A DNA stretch of 20,527 bases from contig JAYVZS010000138.1 of assembly GCA_043783155.1 (NCBI GenBank), forward strand, positions 1 through 20,527, given 5' to 3'. The position numbers and the translations under genes were made by a program. Positions 6,579 through 13,971 of this stretch are shown one piece after another; the first letter of the stretch is position 1, and each line of letters opens with the position of its first letter. The notes beneath the pieces were generated by a model that had not been told where the DNA came from, made no database searches, and saw only the letters and a list, made by a program, of their open reading frames with translations. Source of the stretch: JAPLDA01 sp043783155 (lineage in GTDB: Bacteria; Bacteroidota; Bacteroidia; AKYH767-A; 2013-40CM-41-45).

Positions 6579-8144
6579 TTATTCATGTTTTTGTAAATAA
6601 TTAGCGCCGATCAGAACATTCTTTTCCTTCTCTTTTTCCAGGGCGGCTGAATGATTATAAGGACGATTCTCAACCTTGCTTGTAAACCATTCATGAAAGA
6701 GTATCAGCTCCGGACTTTTAATTTTCCAGCGATACTCGGCATCATCAGATTCAAGTAGTTCAAAGTAACGTTGCCGGCTTTTGTACACTTTGCTAAAATC
6801 AAATTGTTCATTAATAAGTTTCAGAAGAATTCTAAGAATTAAAATATCCCGTTTACGAACGTGTTTCGTCTTTAGCGTACGCTTAATGTGCTTTTGAAGA
6901 TTTTGTACCTGCAGATCAACGGATTCAAAATCTTTTGTTTCAATACGATTAATAATGGTGAGAATTCTTTTTCCAATATTCCAGCCTTCTTTGTCTTTTG
7001 CTATTTCACTTATCTCAGAAAGCAATTCATTTGATCGGACATATTCTCCTTCAAGCGTTTTCAAACAAGCAAACAGGTATGTTCGCTTGCCGTAAAGAAA
7101 GGGGATATTTGTTGAACGTGAAGTATGATACAATTCTTCAATAAGTTTTTCCGCCTCATCGTTCTTTCCCATATAAAACAAACTAAAGAATTCGAGTTCT
7201 ATAACAACACTAGTATTTATAATGCTATCTGAATAATAATTAAAGGCTTCTTTTATATTTTGAATTGAATTATTAAAATCAAATTTCAATATTTCGTTGT
7301 TCGAAATATTCATTAAAGTATAACCCATTCTATTATCAGTGTAAATAGAAGTATTATTTTCAAGCAACTCTTTCAGTTGTATTAATACTTTTCCAGAACC
7401 AATTAAATTATTACAATTCTGAAGTCGCTCTGTTTCTAAAAAAAAATAGTAATAGCCAACGGTTGGAGACTTTGTATTCTTGTAATCATTTTTAAGAATA
7501 GCAATTGAGTCATTCAGTTCAACCTCATATTCCCTCGGCGAAGCTGAAAAATTAATTTTAGTTGTCATGCTATTGAAAATTTCTCTTGCCCTAATTGTTG
7601 CAAGGCGATTATCCTCGTAATATTCAATTTCTTCCTTGAGTTTCCGGTGACCAATAGAGCCAAATCTGAATCCGAGATATCGTTGTTTCGAATGCAATGC
7701 TTCCAGCAAGCTATCATACACTTCATATTGCTTCGCCTTTTTTATTATTTTATTTTGGAAACTTTCAATTTCATCATTCATTCCTCGCGAAAACAGGATC
7801 TCGCTTTGAATTAACCTCTTCCTAATATCAAAAATTACCCGGTTTCTTTTCGCTGAAACACTCTTTTCAAGATTATGGTCAAAAAGAATAATCTCATAAA
7901 TTTTATCCTTCAGTCGGTTAATAAGCTTATTAAAAGCACCATAATTGACATGATCGTAAAGTGTAACCTGAAGATCGTTTGCTGAATAACCCTTATCATT
8001 AAGAATCAATTCAATTAACTGAATGCTCTTCATGGGTTGGTATTTCGATTTTTTTTGATGATACCTTAAAAAGTTGATCAGGGAATTAATCTCCTCTTTT
8101 TTAAGCTTATAAAGCAATTTTCGTAGTGTATCCAAAGACGTCAT
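6579..8144 (-). CDS. Large alpha-helical (TPR-like) protein B, paralogue of protein A
   Basis: A 521-residue, largely helical, charged protein with no signal peptide or membrane helix. It matches helical protein A (3954-5504) from end to end. Shared blocks include LLYKLKKEEI near the start, NYGAFNKLINRLKDKI (about residues 86-101), RLIQSEILFSRGMNDE, the IIKKAKQYEVYDSLLEAL helix pair, TKSPTVGYYYF, IEELYHTSR, KDKEGWNIGKRIL, KTKHVRKRDI and the C-terminal RWKIKSPE...SKVENRPYN at residues 470-497. The conserved N-terminal helical domain followed by TPR-like helices recalls peptide-sensing regulators, but no catalytic or sensor motif is identifiable. Its start faces the 61-residue peptide gene across 119 bp of very A/T-rich DNA. 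Base composition is visibly more A/T-rich than the flanking metabolic genes. Function unknown. Confidence 0.85.
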   Translation of the reverse strand: MTSLDTLRKLLYKLKKEEINSLINFLRYHQKKSKYQPMKSIQLIELILNDKGYSANDLQVTLYDHVNYGAFNKLINRLKDKIYEIILFDHNLEKSVSAKRNRVIFDIRKRLIQSEILFSRGMNDEIESFQNKIIKKAKQYEVYDSLLEALHSKQRYLGFRFGSIGHRKLKEEIEYYEDNRLATIRAREIFNSMTTKINFSASPREYEVELNDSIAILKNDYKNTKSPTVGYYYFFLETERLQNCNNLIGSGKVLIQLKELLENNTSIYTDNRMGYTLMNISNNEILKFDFNNSIQNIKEAFNYYSDSIINTSVVIELEFFSLFYMGKNDEAEKLIEELYHTSRSTNIPFLYGKRTYLFACLKTLEGEYVRSNELLSEISEIAKDKEGWNIGKRILTIINRIETKDFESVDLQVQNLQKHIKRTLKTKHVRKRDILILRILLKLINEQFDFSKVYKSRQRYFELLESDDAEYRWKIKSPELILFHEWFTSKVENRPYNHSAALEKEKEKNVLIGANYLQKHE

Positions 8145-8224
8145 AAGAATATGCCTTAAAATTATTTATTTAGATGAATATATAATGTAATAAAATATAC
8201 ATATATTGCATTTAATCATCTATT

Positions 8225-8232
8225 TATATTTG
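8225..8232 (+). promoter_or_regulatory. Bacteroidota -7 element for the 61-residue peptide gene
   Basis: TATATTTG is an exact match to the Bacteroidota TAnnTTTG element. It lies 31 bp before the ATG at 8264, giving an expected leader of about 25 nt. A TTG at 8206-8208 is a possible -33 element, although the spacing is slightly short. Confidence 0.6.
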
Positions 8233-8263
8233 TATTATTAAACTAAATTAAATTTAACCAACT

Positions 8264-8449
8264 ATGTTACAATTGCTCATTACAATTTTACTTGCATTAG
8301 GTTTGAAGACCGAACCTGTTGATGGTCGTTACAATGTTAGTCAAGATGTTGTTCAAAAAGTTCACAATGATCCGGATTATGACAAACTCGGTGGTGACGA
8401 TGCATTAAACGCTATTGTCGTTCATGACGATACAGACCCTCACCAATAG
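8264..8449 (+). CDS. 61-residue small protein divergent from helical protein B
   Basis: I do not recognise the family. Residues 2-14 (LQLLITILLALGL) are hydrophobic. The rest is polar and strongly acidic, with DPDYDKLGGDDALNAIVVHDDTDP towards the end interrupted by a short IVV strand. The N-terminus could be a short membrane anchor or an export signal, but there is no clear cleavage site or lipobox Cys. Support that it is real: an exact TAnnTTTG element 31 bp upstream, a terminator-like hairpin about 70 bp downstream, and codon use like its neighbours. It diverges from helical protein B, a position comparable to that of the HTH gene beside protein A. A ligand, pheromone-like precursor or small regulator for protein B is a guess from position only. 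Confidence 0.6.
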   Translation: MLQLLITILLALGLKTEPVDGRYNVSQDVVQKVHNDPDYDKLGGDDALNAIVVHDDTDPHQ

Positions 8450-8520
8450 GACTTCGATCTTTAAGAACAAATTCGAAGGTTGAATTTAATTTATTTTTCT
8501 ATGTCCAATTTCACTGCAAG

Positions 8521-8554
8521 TTGGGGTAAAATTTTATTTGCCCAAATTTTTTTT
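8521..8554 (+). terminator. Probable intrinsic terminator
   Basis: TTGGG (8521-8525) pairs with CCCAA (8541-8545), with additional AAA/TTT pairing inside, followed by eight T residues (8547-8554). It is about 70 bp after the 61-residue peptide gene and is the best end for that transcript. Confidence 0.55.
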
Positions 8555-8751
8555 ATGAACAGCTTCTTATAACTTTGTTTAATAGATGATTAGAATATTT
8601 TTTTCTGAAATAACCGCTGAATTATATTATCATTTGTTTATTTTTATTTTTATTTAATTAAACAAATTAGCTGTTTTAATAACATCTCATCACTGCAACC
8701 TATGTCTATTTATTTTTAAATTGTCCCTTTTATAAGGAGTAGGGGTGGTAG

Positions 8752-8759
8752 TACTTTTG
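8752..8759 (+). promoter_or_regulatory. Bacteroidota -7 element for the response regulator gene
   Basis: TACTTTTG matches TAnnTTTG and sits 28 bp before the ATG at 8788, a spacing consistent with a short leader. No well-placed TTTG -33 element is visible. Confidence 0.5.
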
Positions 8760-8787
8760 GCTGACTTAACTCTAAAACTATCACACC

Positions 8788-9228
8788 ATGACAGCAAAAA
8801 AAATTCAAACTATTGATTACCTCCCGGAAGCCAGGCCTACTCCCAGATTTAGCAAAGTGCTTTTGATCGACGACAACAAAACCGATTTATTTATCAATGA
8901 AACAATTTTGAAATCCCTTTTGTTCTCGAAAGAAATACATTCCGAGATGTACCCCGAAAAAGCCATCGAGTTCCTTAAATCTGTTGAAAAACTCAGCGAT
9001 GTTCCCGATATTATCTTTCTCGACCTGAACATGCCGGGAATGGATGGCTTTGAATTTCTTGCTGAGTTCAACAAACTTACTGAGTTTATTAAAAGCAAAT
9101 GCAAAATTATTGTCGTTACGTCTTCGCCTAACAAAGAGGACAAGCACAAAGCATTGATGAATAAAAATGTAATCCGCTATATTAAGAAACCACTGGACGC
9201 CTACCATCTCAGCGAATTTATCGGTTGA
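8788..9228 (+). CDS. Single-domain response regulator (CheY-like receiver)
   Basis: A 146-residue cytoplasmic receiver protein without an output domain. The acidic pair is Asp28-Asp29 in VLLIDDN. The phosphoacceptor is Asp79 in IIFLDLNMPGMDG, the switch Thr is Thr111 in IIVVTSS, and the conserved Lys is in IKKPL (133-134). A 20-residue N-terminal extension precedes the domain. The LDLNMPGMDG form is common in Bacteroidota stand-alone receivers that take phosphate from hybrid histidine kinases. No kinase gene is present in the window, so the partner is unknown. It is followed by a 43-residue membrane miniprotein 46 bp downstream, probably on the same transcript. Confidence 0.93.
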   Translation: MTAKKIQTIDYLPEARPTPRFSKVLLIDDNKTDLFINETILKSLLFSKEIHSEMYPEKAIEFLKSVEKLSDVPDIIFLDLNMPGMDGFEFLAEFNKLTEFIKSKCKIIVVTSSPNKEDKHKALMNKNVIRYIKKPLDAYHLSEFIG

Positions 9229-9274
9229 ATGACTGGTGTAAATCTGCCACCTAAACCTCAAAACCATACTACCT

Positions 9275-9406
9275 ATGAAAATTTATGCTGCATTAACCAA
9301 AATCAAAGTCAACGAATCTATTAGTCCTGAGATCATGCACGCTTTTATCACAGATGCTGCAATTATGCTTTTGCTTCTGATCACCGTGCTCCAAATCCTT
9401 TCCTGA
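9275..9406 (+). CDS. 43-residue predicted membrane miniprotein
   Basis: ATG at 9275, TGA at 9404-9406. The first half is polar (MKIYAALTKIKVNESISPEI). The second half is a single hydrophobic stretch, AAIMLLLLITVLQIL, long enough for one membrane helix, with the C-terminus immediately after it. It sits 46 bp downstream of the response regulator and 32 bp before the TIGR02757 gene on the same strand. No homologue is recognised. The clean start, the ordered polar-then-hydrophobic layout and its fit between cotranscribed genes are the only support. Confidence 0.45.
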   Translation: MKIYAALTKIKVNESISPEIMHAFITDAAIMLLLLITVLQILS

Positions 9407-9438
9407 ATCAGGAGGATTTAATTTATTTTAGCCGCTGA

Positions 9439-10218
9439 ATGAAACAACTGAAAGCAGCGGAGTTGAGAGATTTCCTGGAAGGGAAATGTTCTCTTTATAA
9501 CAACCTGAAATTTATTGAAACTGATCCTGTTTCTATTCCTCATCTTTTTTCAAAAAAGGAAGACATCGAAATAGCAGGATTTCTTGCCGCTACTATTGCC
9601 TGGGGACAACGAACCACCATCCTTCGCAATGCACGCCAACTTATGAGCTGGATGGATGACGATCCTCATCGTTTTATAATGGATTTTAATGACGCAGACA
9701 TTGGCGCATTCTCCAAATTTGTCCATCGAACGTTCCAGCGCGATGACTGTTCGTTTTATCTCAGGTCGCTGCAGCATATTTACAGAATGCAAGGCGGGCT
9801 GTCGAAAATTTTTCAACAGGCAGCTTCAGTAAATGATCAGGATGTGGGCGAAGCGATCGTAAATGCCCGCACATTCTTTTTTAATACTCCTCATCTCAAA
9901 CGAAGTGAAAAACACTTCTCTGATCCATCAACTGGGTCGGCTGCAAAACGAATGAATATGTTTCTCCGCTGGATGGTTAGAAAGGATCAGGCAGGCGTGG
10001 ATTTTGGGATTTGGAACGACCTTTCTCCTTCACAACTTATTTGTCCTCTTGACGTTCATTCGGGGAGAGTCGCAAGAAAACTGGGGTTGCTGCAAAGAAA
10101 ACAGAACGACTGGAAAGCCGCATCGGAACTAACAGCTAATCTGAAAAAGCTTGATCCGAATGATCCTGTGAAATATGATTTTGCTTTGTTTGGTCTGGGA
10201 GTTTTTGAGAAGTTCTAA
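9439..10218 (+). CDS. TIGR02757 / DUF2400 family protein
   Basis: A 259-residue cytoplasmic protein matching a conserved bacterial family of unknown function. Recognisable blocks are YNNLKFIETDPVSIPHLF at the start, EIAGFLAATIAWGQRTTIL (about 43-61), a SFYLRSLQHIYR helix, the KRMNMFLRWMVRKD region (about 169-182) and the C-terminal CPLDVHSGRVARKLGLL and KYDFALFGLGV motifs. The overall pattern, helical with an R/H/D-rich C-terminal part, has been compared to HhH-type DNA glycosylases; I treat that only as a possibility. It is not clearly linked in function to its neighbours. Confidence 0.9.
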   Translation: MKQLKAAELRDFLEGKCSLYNNLKFIETDPVSIPHLFSKKEDIEIAGFLAATIAWGQRTTILRNARQLMSWMDDDPHRFIMDFNDADIGAFSKFVHRTFQRDDCSFYLRSLQHIYRMQGGLSKIFQQAASVNDQDVGEAIVNARTFFFNTPHLKRSEKHFSDPSTGSAAKRMNMFLRWMVRKDQAGVDFGIWNDLSPSQLICPLDVHSGRVARKLGLLQRKQNDWKAASELTANLKKLDPNDPVKYDFALFGLGVFEKF

Positions 10219-10348
10219 AATGAGGGGCGTGGGACAAAAGGTGAAGGACAGAAGGTGATGTTATATTTCAGTCGACTGTGGACATTTTTAAAACTTCTTC
10301 ATTGTCAAATTGCTGAATTATCAAATTATCAAATTATCTTCGCACAAT

Positions 10349-12412
10349 ATGAATTTTATCTATCCTGGATTTCTTTTTGCCCTTGCCGCACTTTCAATCC
10401 CCGTCATCATCCATCTTTTCAATTTCAGAAAATTCAAAAAAATATTTTTCACCAATGTCCGATTTCTTCGTGAGATTAAACAAGATACACAATCGCGTTC
10501 AAAACTGAAACACCTTCTTATTTTACTTTCAAGACTCCTTGCTGTTGCCTTTCTTGTTCTTGCATTTGCGCAACCGTATATACCAACCGGCAAAGGAAAT
10601 GCATTGTCAGGAATGAGGGCCGTTAGTGTTTACATTGACAATTCATTCAGTATGGACGCGCTTGGAAAAAATGGCAGCCTGATCGAAACCGCAAAAAAGA
10701 AAGCTGGAGAAATTGCAAATGCGTACAAGGCATCTGATCGTTTTCAGTTACTCACAAATGACTTTGAAGCCCGCCATCAGCGATTGATTAATAGGGAAGA
10801 ATTCCTCCAGGCCATCGACGAAGTGCAGACGAGCGCGGCTGTAAGAAAATTAGATGAAGTAATTTCAAGACAAACAGAAGCGCTGAACAATGCTGAAGGC
10901 GTTGATTTCAAAACCGGAAAAATTGCGTATGAGATTTCTGACTTTCAGAAAACAACTGCAAACCCGGAGTCAATAAAATCGGATACTAATCTTTCTATTA
11001 TTCTTGTCCCTGTTCTCGCATCAAAAGTCAACAATATTTTTATTGACACATGCCGTCTGAACACACCCTTCATCCAACTCAACTCAAGTAATGAGCTGAC
11101 AGTGAAAATTCGTAACAACTCTACCGAATCAGCTGAAAATATTCCCGTTAAACTCACCATTAACGGTGTTCAGAAAGCGTTGTCGAGTGTGAGTATTGAA
11201 GCGGATGGAAGCACTGAAGCGAAACTTTCATTTACAATACCGGAAGCGGGATGGCAGCAGGCGAAACTTTCTATTACCGATTACCCTGTCACGTTTGACG
11301 ATACTTATTTTTTCTCCTTCAATGTGAAAGATCATCTTTATGTGCTTTCTGTAAACGGCACGAAACCCAACTCTTATTTGCAGGCGTTGTTCGGTAACGA
11401 CAACTATTTTGTCTTTAACAATTCTTCCGTGAACCAGGTTGACTATTCTTCTTTTAACAATTATCAGTTAATTGTGTTGAATGAAGTTAAAGAAATTTCG
11501 ACAGGGCTTGCAAACGAATTAAAAAAATATGTTGAAAATGGCGGCACCGCTTTCCTTTACCCTGCTCCTGATGCTGACCTCGAAAGTTACCGAAGTTTTC
11601 TTGAACCGCTGGGCATTAATTACCCCGTTCAATTGGTAACTGCAGATGATAAAGTCGCGAAGATTGAATCACAACATTCCATCTTCGCAGATGTTTTTGA
11701 AAACAAAAAAGCGCTGCCGGAAAACATGGATCTGCCTGTGGTAAAAAAATATTTTCAGATCAGCAAAAACCTAAAGACAAAAGAAGAAACATTGCTGAAG
11801 CTGTTAAGCGGTAATACATTTCTTTGTATGAACGAATATAAAAAAGGCAGCGTGTTCCTTTCATCCGTTCCGTTAAATGAGGAATACAGCAGTTTACCGC
11901 GGCATGCTATTTTTGTTCCTGTCATGTTGAAATCAGCTTTCAGGGCGTCTTCTGAAATTCACCCTCCGCAAGTGATTGGGAAAGATGAAAATGTTGAAAC
12001 AGGAAATCTTGTGAATTCTGGAGAAAATGTTTTGCACCTGAAAAATGATGAACTGAAATTTGACATCATTCCGGAAATAAAAAACATTGACAACAAGACA
12101 TTCATTTCCGTTCACGACCAGTTGAAGAAAGCAGGCAACTATGAATTACTGAGCGATCACAAAATTCAATCGTATCTTTCATTTAACTACGACAGGAACG
12201 AGTCGGCACTCAGTTGTTACACTCCGGACGAATTGAATGAAATTACCATTAAAAGAAGTGATCTGAAGTTAAACAGTGTCAGTGCTGAAAGCGCCGATCT
12301 TACGCTTGCCATCACGCAGCTGAGCGAAGGCGTAAGGTTATGGAAATACTGCGTCATACTTGCACTTCTGTTTCTCGCCATTGAAATATTGTTGATCAGG
12401 TTCATCCGGTAA
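10349..12412 (+). CDS. BatA-domain / vWA-like membrane protein
   Basis: A 687-residue inner-membrane protein. The ATG at 10349 is chosen because MNFIYPGFLFALAALSIPVI is the standard opening of the BatA N-terminal domain; an ATG 39 bp upstream adds non-family residues. One membrane helix spans about residues 3-23 and a second about 57-76, separated by the basic HLFNFRKFKKIFFTNVRFL block. A von Willebrand A-like domain follows from about 93, with the MIDAS-type DNSFS (Asp97-x-Ser99-x-Ser101). Next come a CARDB-like beta region (248-310) and a domain resembling the glutamine-amidotransferase fold (about 330-440; LKKYVENGGTAFLY). A last helix lies at about 664-687. Family members occur in Bacteroidota with Bat/MoxR-type assemblies; the role here is unknown and no MoxR gene is nearby. 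pyrC-like follows 27 bp downstream. Confidence 0.88.
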   Translation: MNFIYPGFLFALAALSIPVIIHLFNFRKFKKIFFTNVRFLREIKQDTQSRSKLKHLLILLSRLLAVAFLVLAFAQPYIPTGKGNALSGMRAVSVYIDNSFSMDALGKNGSLIETAKKKAGEIANAYKASDRFQLLTNDFEARHQRLINREEFLQAIDEVQTSAAVRKLDEVISRQTEALNNAEGVDFKTGKIAYEISDFQKTTANPESIKSDTNLSIILVPVLASKVNNIFIDTCRLNTPFIQLNSSNELTVKIRNNSTESAENIPVKLTINGVQKALSSVSIEADGSTEAKLSFTIPEAGWQQAKLSITDYPVTFDDTYFFSFNVKDHLYVLSVNGTKPNSYLQALFGNDNYFVFNNSSVNQVDYSSFNNYQLIVLNEVKEISTGLANELKKYVENGGTAFLYPAPDADLESYRSFLEPLGINYPVQLVTADDKVAKIESQHSIFADVFENKKALPENMDLPVVKKYFQISKNLKTKEETLLKLLSGNTFLCMNEYKKGSVFLSSVPLNEEYSSLPRHAIFVPVMLKSAFRASSEIHPPQVIGKDENVETGNLVNSGENVLHLKNDELKFDIIPEIKNIDNKTFISVHDQLKKAGNYELLSDHKIQSYLSFNYDRNESALSCYTPDELNEITIKRSDLKLNSVSAESADLTLAITQLSEGVRLWKYCVILALLFLAIEILLIRFIR

Positions 12413-12439
12413 ACAGGTTCTATCATAAAATGCCGAACA

Positions 12440-13711
12440 ATGAAAATACTCATCAGGCAAGTTAATATCATGGATGCCGCTTCTCCGCATCATGGAAAAA
12501 TTAAAGATGTATGGATTGAAGAAGGAGTGATTAAAAAAATCTCTAACTCGATTTCCAATCCTGAAAAGACAGATAAGACGTTTGACGGAAAAGGAAAGTG
12601 TCTTTCCATCGGCTGGTTCGACCTTCATGTTCATTTTCGCGAACCCGGTTTTGAATACAAAGAAGATTTGATGAGTGGCTGTAAAGCTGCTGCTGCCGGA
12701 GGTTTTACGGGAGTTTTATGTATGCCTTCCACCTTCCCGGCTGTTCAAAGCAAATCTGAAGTTGAACTTATTCTTACTAAAACTAAAAATGAGTTGACAG
12801 ACGTTTTTCCGGCCGGAACTCTATCATTAAATCGCGATGGAAAAGATATGTCTGAAATGTATGACATGTCGCGTGCAGGAGCGAAAGCTTTTACGGACGA
12901 TAAAAATCCGGTACAGGATTCAAGCCTGATGCTCCGTGCATTGTTGTATTCAAAAAATTTCAATGGACTTATCATGTCGTTCGCTGATGACAAAAATATC
13001 TCCGCTCACGGGCAAATGAACGAAAGTGAAATGAGCGCTCAACTGGGTCTGAAAACAATTCCTTCGCTGGCAGAAGACATTATGGTGAACCGCGATCTTT
13101 TTCTTGCTGAATATGCTGAAACAAAAATTCATTTTTCCACCATCTCTTCTGCAACCTCAGTGAACCTGATCCGCGAAGCAAAAAAGAAAGGGTTAAATGT
13201 TTCGTGCGACGTGGCAGCCCATCAACTATTACTTGACGATACTTTGCTGAAAGACTTTGACACAAACTACAAAGTAAAGCCACCATTGCGCACAAAAAAA
13301 GATATGGAAGCATTGAAGCAGGCTCTTGCTGACGGAACCATCGATGCTATTTGTTCTGACCATTCACCGGAAGATGTGGAGAATAAAAGAAAAGAATTCG
13401 ATCTTGCTGCATTTGGTGTCATCGGCCTTGAAACAGCTTTTGCTGTGGCGAATACAGCCATGCGAAAAAATATTTCGATGGAAAAACTTGTTGAGAAATT
13501 CACCGTGAATCCCAGAAAAATACTTTCACTTCCTGTTATAACAATTAAAGAAGGCGAAACGGCTAATCTCACCTTATTTGATCCGGAGATTGAATGGACG
13601 TGCGAAGAGCATCACATTAAATCAAAGTCAAAAAACACACCTTTCATCGGAACAAAACTAAAAGGTAAGCCCGTTGCAGTTTTCAACAAGGGATTATGGA
13701 TTGAGTGTTAA
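12440..13711 (+). CDS. pyrC: Dihydroorotase-like amidohydrolase, metal-site degenerate
   Basis: A 423-residue member of the class I dihydroorotase family, which normally closes carbamoyl aspartate to dihydroorotate in pyrimidine synthesis. The opening FDLHVHFREPG holds the two metal histidines (His63, His65) and substrate Arg67. Asp153/154 (AFTDDKNPVQD), IPSLAEDIMVNRD, PPLRTKKD, Asp307 (CSDHSP) and FGVIGLETA are retained. Two metal-binding histidines of classical enzymes are missing. The VSHCED equivalent reads MSFADD (Phe181), and the HIAHVST equivalent reads HFSTISS (Thr234). DHAPH is DHSPED. It may therefore be a non-catalytic homologue, like the pseudo-dihydroorotases that support aspartate transcarbamoylase, or a lineage-specific variant. 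It starts 27 bp after the BatA gene. The symbol marks the family, not proven activity. Confidence 0.85.
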   Translation: MKILIRQVNIMDAASPHHGKIKDVWIEEGVIKKISNSISNPEKTDKTFDGKGKCLSIGWFDLHVHFREPGFEYKEDLMSGCKAAAAGGFTGVLCMPSTFPAVQSKSEVELILTKTKNELTDVFPAGTLSLNRDGKDMSEMYDMSRAGAKAFTDDKNPVQDSSLMLRALLYSKNFNGLIMSFADDKNISAHGQMNESEMSAQLGLKTIPSLAEDIMVNRDLFLAEYAETKIHFSTISSATSVNLIREAKKKGLNVSCDVAAHQLLLDDTLLKDFDTNYKVKPPLRTKKDMEALKQALADGTIDAICSDHSPEDVENKRKEFDLAAFGVIGLETAFAVANTAMRKNISMEKLVEKFTVNPRKILSLPVITIKEGETANLTLFDPEIEWTCEEHHIKSKSKNTPFIGTKLKGKPVAVFNKGLWIEC

Positions 13712-13971
13712 TTATTAAGCAGGGAGTAATTCGTTCGCGATTCGGAGAAAAAACGTCGGGGAAAGTCTATGGATAAATAACTAAATTACGATAAGCCATC
13801 TCAAAAATAAATATCAAGTTAGTCTGAGTGGAGTGGAAGACCGATTAAAATTAAAATAATGATTTGCGACTTCGATCATGTTATATTTTAATTCAGCTTC
13901 AATGTTGAGGTGACTTCTACTGACACTATGCAATCCCCAATCAAGTTTATTTTCTCATCTAACAATTCGCT
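13712..13971. other. Intergenic region with fragment of a dispersed-type repeat
   Basis: No gene or clear terminator. A phrase at 13798-13818 (ATCTCAAAAATAAATATCAAG without gaps) closely resembles 6061-6080. It is followed by GTCTGAGTGGAGTGGAAGA, similar to short intergenic repeats that I recall as widespread in Bacteroidota. Confidence 0.3.

Larger units (their letters stand above)
8450..8787. other. 338-bp intergenic region, A/T-rich
   Basis: Between the 61-residue gene and the response regulator. It contains a weak dyad (CTTCGA 8452-8457 with TCGAAG 8473-8478), a T-tailed hairpin at 8521-8554 and a promoter element at 8752-8759. No protein gene is supported; a 23-codon frame at 8501 runs through the terminator stem. 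Confidence 0.6.

Noticed and set aside
8501..8572. 23-codon frame starting MSNFTASWGK
   Set aside because: It runs through the predicted terminator stem and T-tract, and has no promoter or recognisable sequence.
8817..9267. Two antisense frames over the response regulator
   Set aside because: Both mirror a well-supported receiver domain on the other strand and lack family features; they are shadows.
10300..10345. Repeated AAATTATC units upstream of the BatA gene
   Set aside because: Only two or three short A/T-rich copies; not enough for a CRISPR, an operator array or a defined repeat family.
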